Assembly: GCA_001941075.1 (NCBI GenBank)
Contig: MSHH01000086.1
Span: 27,760 to 77,840, forward strand
Source: Oscillospiraceae bacterium Zagget6
GTDB lineage: Bacteria; Bacillota; Clostridia; Oscillospirales; Oscillospiraceae
Reading direction: 5' to 3'
DNA: 50,081 bases
The translations under genes and the position numbers were made by a program. Of this stretch, positions 8,292 through 15,358 are shown one piece after another. Position 1 is the stretch's first letter. The number at the start of each line of letters is the position of its first letter. The notes beneath the pieces are model-generated. The model was given only the letters and a program-made list of their open reading frames with translations, was not told the origin of the DNA and made no database searches.

Positions 8292-8674
8292 AGCAACTCA
8301 CTGACCAGGGCGACCACCGCCTGCACCAGCGGCATCGCCGCATAAAGGGCGCACAGCCCGCCGCACAGCTCCAGAACCATCGCCACGCTCCCCACTCCCG
8401 CGTCCCGGCAGACCTGGGCCGCAAGGCCGGTGACGAGGGCAATGCCCACGGTTTTCAGCAGCGGAGTGAGCAAGTCGTTGTCCACTCCGGCCAGCTCCGC
8501 CAGGGTGTAGATCAGTTCGAGAATGTCGGACAACCCCTGCCCCGCCGCCAGCAGCAACCCGGCGCAAATCAGCACCCCCAGCAGCAGGGCAATTTCCCCC
8601 GTCTGCCGCCGGACCGTCACCAGGCAGACCACCCCGATCATGGCTCCCGCCGCCAGCTGATAGATGGACGGCAT
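8288..8674 (-). CDS. spoIIIAD: Stage III sporulation protein AD
   Basis: About 128 residues with four hydrophobic segments, distantly related to SpoIIIAC. I start it at the ATG at 8674 (MPSIYQLAAGAMIG), which fits homologues; a TTG at 8686 would add MTSE and overlap spoIIIAC further. No strong ribosome binding site serves either choice, so translation probably depends on coupling to the spoIIIAC stop 2 nt away. It ends in the ATGA overlap with spoIIIAE. Confidence 0.9.
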   Translation of the reverse strand: MPSIYQLAAGAMIGVVCLVTVRRQTGEIALLLGVLICAGLLLAAGQGLSDILELIYTLAELAGVDNDLLTPLLKTVGIALVTGLAAQVCRDAGVGSVAMVLELCGGLCALYAAMPLVQAVVALVSELL

Positions 8675-8675
8675 C

Positions 8676-8870
8676 TCAGAGGTCAAACAGGACCTTGACC
8701 AGGTCGAACAGCTCGCTGATCTCCTGCACCACCAGCATCAGCACCACCACCAGCCCCGCCAACGTCACCATAGTGGCCTGCTCGTCCCGCCCGGAGCGAG
8801 TCAGCACCTGGTTCAGCACCGAGACGAGAATCCCAATGGCAGCAATACGAAAAATCAGGTCAACATCCAT
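8676..8870 (-). CDS. spoIIIAC: Stage III sporulation protein AC
   Basis: A 64-residue protein with two membrane segments, normal length. MDVDLIFRIAAIGILVSVLN at the N-terminus and the central TRSGRDEQATMVTLAGLVVV are near-invariant in the family. It lies 12 nt after spoIIIAB. One of the most reliably recognised small sporulation proteins. Confidence 0.96.
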   Translation of the reverse strand: MDVDLIFRIAAIGILVSVLNQVLTRSGRDEQATMVTLAGLVVVLMLVVQEISELFDLVKVLFDL

Positions 8871-8882
8871 GTTTTTTCCTCG

Positions 8883-9389
8883 TCAGAATAAAATCAACAC
8901 CGCCAGCAGCCCCGCCGAGGCCGCCAGGGTATACCACAGCCGTCCCTCTCCCCGCAGCGCCTCCCGCCGCCGGGTCTGGCAGCGGCGAAGGGTCTCGGCG
9001 GCGTTCGCCAGACTGTCGCACTGTTCTTCTGCGCCGCAGGCCCCCAGCACCTGCCCCACCTGAGAGAGCGTTTCCTGCTCCTCCCGGCTCAGAGAGAGGC
9101 CGCTGGAGCGTATCGCACCGTCCCACAGGGCGGCGAAGGGCCGCTGTTCCAGTTCCTCCAGCCGGAGGGCGGTGAAGAACCGGTGTACTGTCCCCTCTGA
9201 GGTGCGCCCAGCGTAAGCCAACAGCTCCTCCATGGGCGGGGCGCAGATGGTCAGCCGCCGCCGCATCCCGTCCAGCGCCTGGGCCAAAGCACCCAACTGG
9301 GCGATGTGTTCCCGCTCCAGCCGCAGCCGCTGGCAGACGGGCAGCAGACACCCCATCAGGACGCAGACCGTCCCAACCGCCTTAACCAT
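8883..9389 (-). CDS. spoIIIAB: Stage III sporulation protein AB
   Basis: A 168-residue protein with an N-terminal hydrophobic segment (VKAVGTVCVLMGCLLPV), a helical core and a C-terminal membrane segment (YTLAASAGLLAVLILF). It resembles type II secretion GspF-like proteins in this operon position, matching the idea that SpoIIIA is an adapted secretion system. The start overlaps the end of spoIIIAA by 8 nt. The core is less conserved than its neighbours; assignment rests on length, topology and synteny together. Confidence 0.9.
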   Translation of the reverse strand: MVKAVGTVCVLMGCLLPVCQRLRLEREHIAQLGALAQALDGMRRRLTICAPPMEELLAYAGRTSEGTVHRFFTALRLEELEQRPFAALWDGAIRSSGLSLSREEQETLSQVGQVLGACGAEEQCDSLANAAETLRRCQTRRREALRGEGRLWYTLAASAGLLAVLILF

Positions 9390-10278
9390 CCTCCACCGGC
9401 TCCACCCGGTAGCTGCGGCGGCTGCCCTGGCGGGAGATGTGGACGACCTGGCGGAAGATTCCCTCGTCCAGCAACCGCCGGTACAGGGGCCGCCGCCGCA
9501 GGTCCTCCAGGCTGCCGCCGTGGGCGGTGGCCAGCACCGACACCCCGCAGTTGGCGGCGGCGGAGAGGGCGGCGATGTCCTCCGGCGCGGTGATCTCGTC
9601 CGCCGCCAGCAGTTGGGGATTCATAGTCCGCAGCAGCAGCTGCAACCCCTCCGCCTTGGGGCAGCCGTCCAGCACATCGGTGCTGGCCCCCACGTCGAAC
9701 TGGGGAACGCCGTGCCACAGGGCGGCCACCTCTCCCCGCTCGTCCGCCAGCCCCACCCGCTGGCCGTACCGGTCCGACCCCAGCCGGATCAGCTCCCGCA
9801 GGAGGGTAGTCTTGCCCAGCCCCGGCGGGGAGAGCAATAGCGTGGACACCGCTCCCTCTGGGCGAAACACCTGCTCTGCCGCCTCCCAGCCGATGCCCTG
9901 GACCGGGTGGGCAATACGGAGGCACAGGGAGGACAGCGCCCGGTAGCCGTGAATTTTGCCCTCCCGCAGGTCCACCGTGCCGGTGACGCCCAGCCGGTGG
10001 CCCCCTTTCAGGGGCAGAAAGCCCTGGCAGAGCTTTTCCACCGCCGCGTGGTAGCTGGCGCAGGTGGAAATTTCCAGCGTCAGCCGCAAATCGTCCGCCG
10101 TCAACTCCAGGGGCTTGCCCATCCACAACACCGGCGTTTCCCGCCCGTCCGCGCCGCAGAGGGCGAAGGGCCGCCCGGCCCGCAGCCGCAGCTCCTCCGG
10201 GTCCTGCCCGGAGGAAAGCACCGCCAGACGCAGCTCCCGAGGCAGAAACGCCGCCGCCTGTTCCAATGGCGTCGCCAA
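9382..10278 (-). CDS. spoIIIAA: Stage III sporulation protein AA, ATPase
   Basis: Secretion-type ATPase thought to power the SpoIIIA-SpoIIQ channel, 298 residues. Walker A LLSPPGLGKTTLLRELIR is near residue 145, followed by GLADERGEVAA and a Walker B-like QLLAADEIT near 220. The start is a TTG at 10278, supported by GAGGAGGGGG 5 nt upstream; no in-frame ATG fits better. The gene leads the eight-gene operon. A sigma-E promoter is expected, but I found no convincing match in the 100 bp upstream. Confidence 0.94.
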   Translation of the reverse strand: MATPLEQAAAFLPRELRLAVLSSGQDPEELRLRAGRPFALCGADGRETPVLWMGKPLELTADDLRLTLEISTCASYHAAVEKLCQGFLPLKGGHRLGVTGTVDLREGKIHGYRALSSLCLRIAHPVQGIGWEAAEQVFRPEGAVSTLLLSPPGLGKTTLLRELIRLGSDRYGQRVGLADERGEVAALWHGVPQFDVGASTDVLDGCPKAEGLQLLLRTMNPQLLAADEITAPEDIAALSAAANCGVSVLATAHGGSLEDLRRRPLYRRLLDEGIFRQVVHISRQGSRRSYRVEPVEDG

Positions 10279-10327
10279 TGTGACCCCCTCCTCGTTGTGG
10301 TATGGGACAATCTATGTGGCAAGGCGC

Positions 10328-10366
10328 AAAAAAAGAACGCGCCGCAGCCTTGCAGCACGTTCTTTT
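10328..10366 (-). terminator. Intrinsic terminator after the CYTH-TIGR04076 pair
   Basis: On the minus strand a stem of about 15 bp (AAAAGAACG paired with CGTTCTTTT, extended inward by TGCTGC with GCGGCG) closes a 6-nt loop and runs into TTTTTTT. It separates this pair from spoIIIAA downstream. Confidence 0.85.
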
Positions 10367-10379
10367 CAAAGATGATGCT

Positions 10380-10724
10380 TTATCGAACGGGGGTGTAGTC
10401 GATTTGAGATAGCTCCCCCGTGGCCTCCAGCTTGAAAATTACAGGACGCAGTCCATCGTTGCAGCAGCAAATCGCCACGCCGGGCTTACGAATCCAATCC
10501 CCGTAATAAAACAGTTCGTTCCCTGCTCCGTGGGCCAGGGCGAACACATATTGGTAAATGGCTTTCCACGCCTCGTCACACAGGCCCTCCGGCTTGGCGT
10601 AGTCCGCGTAAAAGACCTGCCCCTCCCGCAGCATGGGGCAGGCGGTCAGCCCCTCCGCGCCGTATTCTTCCGCCAGCTCTTTGTTCAGCGTGGTTTTCAG
10701 CACCGTGATTTTGACCTTTTGCAT
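10380..10724 (-). CDS. TIGR04076 family protein
   Basis: A 114-residue soluble protein of unknown function matching the TIGR04076 family pattern: an N-terminal strand VKITVLKTTLNKELAEEYG, TACPMLREGQVF, the aromatic centre AWKAIYQYVFALAHGA, and a C-terminal CCCNDGLRPVIFKLEA. Cys residues around positions 29 and 93-95 recur in the family and could bind a metal or a thiol partner (inference). The ATG at 10724 has GGAGG 7 nt upstream and lies 2 nt after the CYTH gene stop, so both are one transcript. Confidence 0.8.
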   Translation of the reverse strand: MQKVKITVLKTTLNKELAEEYGAEGLTACPMLREGQVFYADYAKPEGLCDEAWKAIYQYVFALAHGAGNELFYYGDWIRKPGVAICCCNDGLRPVIFKLEATGELSQIDYTPVR

Positions 10725-10726
10725 CG

Positions 10727-11212
10727 TTATTCCTCCTCCGGGTCGGGGGCAAACCCGTTCAGGTAATACGCCCCCATGGTGAACCGCTTGTCGTAGGTCA
10801 GCTCTTTGCCCAGGCAGGGCAGCGGCTCCCAGGCGTTGGCCGCCTCCTCGCTCTCGAACTCAACCTCCGCGTAGGAAAAGGCCCCGTGGTCCACTTCGGA
10901 ACACTCCAGCACGTGGCCGTCGGGCAGGCGGTAGGCGTGGTAATCCTTGTGGACCATAGGCCGGTCCAGCATCCCGGCCAGTTCCTCGAACTGCGACCGT
11001 TCGATGGGGGTCTCGACCTCGTGGCGGGACAGGGTGCCCTTGCTCTTGATGCAGAGGATATAGGTGCAGTCCCCGGTGGCACAGTTGCGGCTGCGGCGGA
11101 TGCGGACGGTGACGGGGACGTTGGCCAGATAGCCCTGGTCGGTCTCCAGGTGGACGATTTCCGGGTACTCGTTGGGAAAGGCGGTCAGCCAGAATTTGCG
11201 TTCGATTTCCAT
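10727..11212 (-). CDS. CYTH domain protein (triphosphate tunnel metalloenzyme family)
   Basis: About 161 residues. It begins with the family signature EIERKFWL (the ExExK motif, residues 2-6) and continues with alternating charged strands typical of the tunnel: TVRIRRSR, TYILCIKSKG, RHEVETPIE and a C-terminal YDKRFTMG. CYTH enzymes hydrolyse triphosphates such as tripolyphosphate or ThTP, or act as adenylate cyclases; the substrate here is unknown. I start it at the ATG at 11212, 9 nt after GAGG, rather than at 11248, because the family motif normally opens the protein. Its promoter faces that of the MocR-type regulator. Confidence 0.87.
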   Translation of the reverse strand: MEIERKFWLTAFPNEYPEIVHLETDQGYLANVPVTVRIRRSRNCATGDCTYILCIKSKGTLSRHEVETPIERSQFEELAGMLDRPMVHKDYHAYRLPDGHVLECSEVDHGAFSYAEVEFESEEAANAWEPLPCLGKELTYDKRFTMGAYYLNGFAPDPEEE

Positions 11213-11239
11213 GATGATTTCCTCACTTGCGTTTTTTTC

Positions 11240-11268
11240 ATTGTACAAAATCTTTCCCCTTCCGTCAA
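11240..11268 (-). promoter_or_regulatory. Sigma-A promoter of the CYTH-TIGR04076 transcript
   Basis: Minus strand: TTGACG, 17 bp, TACAAT. It lies back-to-back with the regulator promoter, with 4 bp between the two -35 hexamers. Confidence 0.85.
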
Positions 11269-11272
11269 GGGG

Positions 11273-11301
11273 TTGACCGCCGCCCAGATTGACCTTATAA
11301 T
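11273..11301 (+). promoter_or_regulatory. Sigma-A promoter of the MocR-type regulator gene
   Basis: TTGACC, 17 bp, TATAAT. The divergent -35 hexamers form the inverted repeat GTCAA-GGGG-TTGAC (11264-11277), a natural place for an autoregulator to bind both promoters. Confidence 0.88.
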
Positions 11302-11347
11302 AACTTTTGATTTCAAAGAGTTTTATCAGGTCAAGGAGGTTTTTCCC

Positions 11348-12751
11348 ATGCTCACCCCATCCTTAGACAGCAACGCCAAAGAACCCCTCTACGAACAGCT
11401 TTACCGCTTCCTCCGCCGGGAGATCGAGACGGGCCGCATCCCCGCCGGGGAACGGCTGCCCTCCAAACGGAAGCTGGCCAGCGACGCCCACCTCAGCGTG
11501 GTCACGGTGGAGACGGCCTACAGCCAGCTGGTGGCCGAGGGCTACCTCCGCAGTGAGGACCGGCGGGGCTTTTTCGTCCAACAGGCGGCCTCCCGCCCGG
11601 AACAGGCCCAGCCACTGTCACCGCCGCTGCCCACCTCTCCCGCGAAACCCAGTTGTCCCTATGACTTCGCCACCAACGCCGTGGATGCGGAGTTTTTCCC
11701 CTTCTCCACCTGGGCAAAGTTGACTCGTGAGGTTCTCTCCAGCCGGGACAGCGCGCTGCTGTCCGCAGCTCACCCCCAGGGGGTACCAGAGCTGCGCCAG
11801 GCCATCGTCAGCCACCTCTACCACTTCCGGGGCATCCAGGTGCAGCCGGAGCAGATTGTGGTAGGGGCCGGGTCGGAGTATCTGCTCTCCCTGCTGGTCC
11901 AACTGCTGGGCCGGGAAGGAGGCTACGCCGTGGAGGACCCTGGCTACCAAAAGACGGAACAAATTCTCTCCCACAGCGGCGCGCAGGTGTACCCCATCCC
12001 CGTGGACGAGCAGGGGCTGCGGGTGGACCTGCTGGAACAGTCCGGGGCGCGGGTGGTCCATGTGACCCCCTCCCACCACTTCCCGCTGAGCCTGGTCATG
12101 CCGGTGACCCGGCGGCGGGCGCTGCTGGACTGGGCCGCCGCCCAACCGGACCGCTACATTATTGAGGATGACTACGACAGCGAGTTCCGCCTCTCCGGGC
12201 GGCCCATCCCCGCCCTCCAGGGCCTGGACCGAGACGAGCGGGTGATCTATTTGAATACGTTTACAAAAAGCCTGGCGCCCTCCATGCGTATCAGTTATAT
12301 GGTGCTCCCAGCACAACTGGCCCGCCGCTACCAGCAGGAGTTCTTCTTTTACTCCTCCACCGTTCCCTCCTTTGAGCAGTACACGCTGGCGCTGTTCATG
12401 GATCGGGGACATCTGGAGCGTCACATCTGGCGTACCAGAAAAAACTACAAGCTGCGCCGAGATGCCCTGCTAAACGCCGCAAAAAGCGAAGGTTTGACCG
12501 AATTTTCCGACTTTTCCGGCGGCGAAGCGGGGCTGCATCTGCTGCTAAAGGTACACACACAGCGGACAGAGCAACAACTTGTGGAAGACGCTGAGGACGC
12601 CGGTGTCCGGGTCTACCCCCTGCGCCAATTCTACCGTCTCCCAGTACCTGCGTCCTACATCCCCACCTTTGTCATGGGGTACGCCCGGATGAGTGAGGAG
12701 GAGATTCAAGAGGCGATTCACCGTTTGGTGATATGCTGGAAAACAGTCTGA
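11348..12751 (+). CDS. MocR/GntR-type transcription regulator with aminotransferase-like domain
   Basis: A 467-residue fusion of an N-terminal winged-helix GntR domain (about 10-78; LYEQLYRFLRREIETGRIPAG, LPSKRKLASD) with a fold-type I aminotransferase domain. In that domain I see DYDSEFRLSGRPIPAL near 277 and the PLP-lysine segment TFTKSLAPSMRISYMV near 305. Such proteins sense pyridoxal phosphate or amino compounds; PdxR and GabR are known examples. No pdxS/pdxT or gabT is adjacent. The divergent neighbour is a CYTH-TIGR04076 pair, so the target is unclear. ATG chosen for AAGGAGG at 11333-11339; the upstream open frame to 10886 lies opposite the CYTH gene. Confidence 0.92.
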   Translation: MLTPSLDSNAKEPLYEQLYRFLRREIETGRIPAGERLPSKRKLASDAHLSVVTVETAYSQLVAEGYLRSEDRRGFFVQQAASRPEQAQPLSPPLPTSPAKPSCPYDFATNAVDAEFFPFSTWAKLTREVLSSRDSALLSAAHPQGVPELRQAIVSHLYHFRGIQVQPEQIVVGAGSEYLLSLLVQLLGREGGYAVEDPGYQKTEQILSHSGAQVYPIPVDEQGLRVDLLEQSGARVVHVTPSHHFPLSLVMPVTRRRALLDWAAAQPDRYIIEDDYDSEFRLSGRPIPALQGLDRDERVIYLNTFTKSLAPSMRISYMVLPAQLARRYQQEFFFYSSTVPSFEQYTLALFMDRGHLERHIWRTRKNYKLRRDALLNAAKSEGLTEFSDFSGGEAGLHLLLKVHTQRTEQQLVEDAEDAGVRVYPLRQFYRLPVPASYIPTFVMGYARMSEEEIQEAIHRLVICWKTV

Positions 12752-12779
12752 ATTTTCGCCCAAAACTTTTTGCATCTCA

Positions 12780-12818
12780 TTTTCCATAAGTTCCGAACCG
12801 CCGCCGGAGCTTATGGAA
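12780..12818 (+). terminator. Hairpin terminator after the MocR-type gene
   Basis: Perfect 10-bp outer stem (TTTCCATAAG with CTTATGGAAA) plus 5 inner pairs, then AT-rich sequence with a T6 run about 8 nt further on. Likely terminator; the delayed T run makes it slightly atypical. Confidence 0.6.
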
Positions 12819-12962
12819 AGCAAAATTATTTTTTCGGTTTGAGTGTAACATTTTGTTACTAATTTTCTGTTACTTCCCCAAATTAAAGCGATTAATCCTC
12901 ATTTTTTTAGGCGTTTTGACTTGGGTATTCTTCCCATTCACTCGTTTTTGTTCAAATTTTAC
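12819..12962. other. AT-rich spacer upstream of the G5/3D gene
   Basis: No gene is visible. It contains three TGTWAC words (12844-12849, 12854-12859, 12868-12873) about 90-120 bp upstream of the promoter -35; see findings for their possible meaning. Confidence 0.5.
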
Positions 12963-12991
12963 TTGACAACAGCCGTTTTTAGGTATATACT
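12963..12991 (+). promoter_or_regulatory. Sigma-A promoter of the G5/3D protein gene
   Basis: TTGACA, 17 bp, TATACT. It implies a 5' UTR of about 80 nt. Confidence 0.9.
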
Positions 12992-13041
12992 GCAAGAGCG
13001 TTAAGAATTGTAACAAAAATTACAAAGCGTAACCAAATCAC

Positions 13042-13063
13042 AATAGAGTGTTTACACTCTATT
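13042..13063 (+). promoter_or_regulatory. Perfect hairpin just before the ribosome binding site
   Basis: AATAGAGTGT and ACACTCTATT pair perfectly around a TT loop, ending 5 nt before GGAGG at 13069-13073. It may stabilise the mRNA or tune translation. Confidence 0.6.
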
Positions 13064-13080
13064 TCTGTGGAGGTCTATGT

Positions 13081-14148
13081 ATGATTCAACCGAATACTGT
13101 GGCGGCGTCAAAACGTCTGGCGTCCCTTGCTATGCGTCTTGTCGCCGTCTTTGCCCTCGTGCTGGCAGTGGTTCTTGTGCTGGCCAACCCCGCGAAGGCC
13201 AAAAACGTCTATAACATCCAGGCGGACTCCGACACCTACACCATCGAGACCACATCGGACGAGGTGGACGAGGTGCTGGACGAGGCTGGAATCGATGTCA
13301 GCGCCACCGATACCATTGACACCCAGGAATCTGAGGACGCGGTGGACGTGTCTATCACCCGCGCCGAGTACGCCACCCTGACCGTGGATAAGACCCTCTC
13401 CACTGTCCTCCTTCAAGAGGGTGACACCGTACAGGATGTTCTCACCCGCCTGAACGTGGAGCTGGGTGAAAACGACATCGTGTCCATGGACCTGGACGCG
13501 ACCGTCAGCGGCGGCGACTCCATCGTGGTCAACCGGGTGGAAATCACCTACTACGACGAGGTGGAGACTTCCGCCTACGACACCGCCCGCGTCGCTGACC
13601 CTGACAGCTACATCGGCACCGAGTACATCAAGCAGGCCGGCGTCGCCGGGACCACTACCTATACTTACGAGAAGAAGATCATCGATGGCGGCGAACCCAT
13701 CATCACTCTGGTAAACACCGAGACCACCGACATGGTCACTGAGATTACCGCCTATGGCACCAAGGTCTATTTCTCCGGCCTCAGCTCTCTGAGCGCCTCC
13801 ACCGTCTACATGACCAACAAGGACGAGGAACTGGGCACCGTTACCATGTCTGACGGCAGCACCTACGGCTACAGCTCGGTGAAGAGCTTTACCGCCACCG
13901 CCTACACCTCCAAGTTCGGCAAGCACACCTCTACCGGGCGCACCGCTCAGGTGGGCGTGGTCGCAGTGGACCCCTCTGTCATCCCCTACGGGACCCGGAT
14001 GTACATCACCAGTGGCAGCATCGTCTACGGCGTCTGTGTGGCCGGGGACTGCGGGGTCAAGGGCAACACCATCGACCTGTATTACGACTCTAAATCCCAG
14101 TGCTACTCCTTCGGTCGCCGGAGCTGCACCGTCTACTTCCTGAACTAA
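13081..14148 (+). CDS. Cell-wall protein with G5 and 3D domains (YabE/Rpf-like)
   Basis: About 355 residues. An N-terminal membrane or signal segment (about 17-38, VFALVLAVVLVLANPAKA) precedes one or two DUF348 ubiquitin-like repeats (about 45-155), a G5 domain (about 160-235; VEITYYDEVE...TYTYEKKI) and a C-terminal 3D domain (about 260-355). The 3D domain has TATAY, VGVVAVDPSVIPYGTRMYI, the catalytic-type DCG in AGDCGVKGNTIDLYY and FGRRSCTVYF. 3D domains resemble lytic transglycosylases, so an exported peptidoglycan-remodelling enzyme is likely. The ATG at 13081 is set by GGAGG 7 nt upstream; an ATG at 13077 is out of frame. Confidence 0.88.
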   Translation: MIQPNTVAASKRLASLAMRLVAVFALVLAVVLVLANPAKAKNVYNIQADSDTYTIETTSDEVDEVLDEAGIDVSATDTIDTQESEDAVDVSITRAEYATLTVDKTLSTVLLQEGDTVQDVLTRLNVELGENDIVSMDLDATVSGGDSIVVNRVEITYYDEVETSAYDTARVADPDSYIGTEYIKQAGVAGTTTYTYEKKIIDGGEPIITLVNTETTDMVTEITAYGTKVYFSGLSSLSASTVYMTNKDEELGTVTMSDGSTYGYSSVKSFTATAYTSKFGKHTSTGRTAQVGVVAVDPSVIPYGTRMYITSGSIVYGVCVAGDCGVKGNTIDLYYDSKSQCYSFGRRSCTVYFLN

Positions 14149-14164
14149 ATTCGTTACCCTCTCC

Positions 14165-14206
14165 CCTCCCCTGCCGGGACATGTTTCCGGCGGGGGAGGG
14201 TTTTTT
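14165..14206 (+). terminator. Intrinsic terminator after the G5/3D gene
   Basis: A 13-bp GC-rich stem (arms 14165-14177 and 14187-14199) followed by TTTTTT. Clear example, 16 nt after the stop. Confidence 0.92.
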
Positions 14207-14235
14207 GTTCCCCCCTCGCAGCAGCAGAAAAGCAT

Positions 14236-14264
14236 TTGACAAAAGTGCTATTCTATCGTATTAT
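14236..14264 (+). promoter_or_regulatory. Sigma-A promoter of the monoacylglycerol-lipase-like gene
   Basis: TTGACA, 17 bp, TATTAT; start expected near 14271. Confidence 0.88.
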
Positions 14265-14297
14265 CATGTTATAAAAACAGGCAAGGAGGTATCCGCC

Positions 14298-15104
14298 ATG
14301 AAAATCGAAACCACCCTCCCCATCAACAACGGGACCGAGCTTTATCTGGTCAAAGACACCGTCACCCGCCCCAGAGCGGCGGTGGTCATCGTCCACGGAC
14401 TTTGTGAGCACCAGGGCCGGTATGACTACGTGGCCGCCCGGCTCAATGCCCAGCAGCTCAACGTCTACCGCTTTGACCACCGGGGCCACGGGCGCTCCGG
14501 CGGCAAGCGGGTCTATTACGATGACTGGAAGGAAATCAGCGACGACGTGAACTCCGCCGTTGAGCTGGCAATCCAGGAGAACCCCGGTCTGCCCGTCTAT
14601 GTGGTAGGCCACAGCATGGGCGGCTACGCCACGGCCTGCTTCGCCACCCGGTTCCCCGGCAAGGCGGCGGGCATCATTCTCTCCGGCGCGCTGACCCGGT
14701 ACAACAACCCGCTGATGGGCCAGCTGCCCATTGCGGCCCCGGCGGACACCTACGTACCCAACGCTCTGGGAGACGGTGTTTGCTCCGACCCGGCGGTGGG
14801 CGAAGCCTACACTGCGGACCCCTACGTGGAGAAGCAGATCTCTGTGGGCCTGATGAACAGCCTGGCCGGTGGCATCGGCTACCTGAAGGAAAACCCCGCC
14901 CGGTTCACCGACCCGGTGCTGATTATGCACGGGCAGAACGACGGCCTGGTCAGCCCGCTGGACTCCCTCCAGCTCTACGCAGAGATTGCGTCCCAGGACA
15001 AGGCCCTGCGGGTCTACGCCGGGATGTGCCACGAAATCTTCAACGAGTTCGACAAGGACGAACCCATCGGGGATATGATCGCCTGGCTGAATAAGCGCAT
15101 CTGA
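14298..15104 (+). CDS. Alpha/beta hydrolase, monoacylglycerol-lipase-like
   Basis: A 268-residue soluble serine hydrolase. VIVHGLCEHQGRYD (oxyanion HG), FDHRGHGRSGG, the nucleophile elbow GHSMGG near residue 105, the acid HGQNDGLV near 215 and the catalytic His in CHEIFNE near 244 form a full catalytic set with the spacing of monoacylglycerol lipases/lysophospholipases. No signal peptide is seen. The ATG at 14298 follows AAGGAGGT; the open frame back to 14100 is spurious because it crosses the previous gene and its terminator. It is a single-gene unit with its own promoter and a hairpin after the stop. The natural substrate is not shown by sequence. Confidence 0.88.
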   Translation: MKIETTLPINNGTELYLVKDTVTRPRAAVVIVHGLCEHQGRYDYVAARLNAQQLNVYRFDHRGHGRSGGKRVYYDDWKEISDDVNSAVELAIQENPGLPVYVVGHSMGGYATACFATRFPGKAAGIILSGALTRYNNPLMGQLPIAAPADTYVPNALGDGVCSDPAVGEAYTADPYVEKQISVGLMNSLAGGIGYLKENPARFTDPVLIMHGQNDGLVSPLDSLQLYAEIASQDKALRVYAGMCHEIFNEFDKDEPIGDMIAWLNKRI

Positions 15105-15152
15105 GGGGCGCTGCCCCTCTCCCCTACTGGGACATCATTTCCTTAACACCCA

Positions 15153-15184
15153 CGAAAGCACGGCGCACCATCGCCGTGCTTTCG
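15153..15184 (+). terminator. Hairpin after the hydrolase gene
   Basis: A perfect 13-bp stem (CGAAAGCACGGCG with CGCCGTGCTTTCG) around a 6-nt loop. The T run behind it is short, so termination strength is uncertain. Confidence 0.55.
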
Positions 15185-15218
15185 TTATGAGCCAATCAAA
15201 ATTTTTTAACTACGGATA

Positions 15219-15248
15219 TTGACGAAAACCCCCGAAAGGACGTATAAT
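15219..15248 (+). promoter_or_regulatory. Sigma-A promoter of the PdaA-like gene
   Basis: TTGACG, 18 bp, TATAAT. It is followed by a large hairpin at 15249-15290, implying a structured leader of about 100 nt. Confidence 0.82.
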
Positions 15249-15290
15249 GAAGCGGTCTGTACTGTGGCTTTTCCCACAGCAGGCCGCTTC
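15249..15290 (+). promoter_or_regulatory. Large hairpin at the promoter/leader junction of the PdaA-like gene
   Basis: GAAGCGGTCTG plus CTGTGG pairs with CCACAG plus CAGGCCGCTTC, giving 17 pairs with a 2-nt bulge and a 6-nt loop. It begins right after the -10 box, so only part of the left arm would be transcribed from this promoter; it may equally be a DNA-level operator. Confidence 0.5.
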
Positions 15291-15358
15291 TCCCGCAAGT
15301 ATCCTCTTTTTGCGGTTACAATAATAGATACAAACATCATTTTGGAGGTTTTACCGTT

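Noticed and set aside
10295..10315. Sigma-E promoter with a CATACC -10 box upstream of spoIIIAA
   Set aside because: No -35 at the right distance, and the implied start would fall within the ribosome binding site.
10886..11347. Long N-terminal extension of the MocR-type regulator
   Set aside because: It lies opposite the CYTH gene and crosses both promoters; the ATG at 11348 has a perfect ribosome binding site and starts the GntR domain.
12752..13080. c-di-AMP (ydaO-type) or other known riboswitch before the G5/3D gene
   Set aside because: The family is often riboswitch-controlled, but I could not see the conserved riboswitch segments; only a terminator, promoter and a simple hairpin are present.
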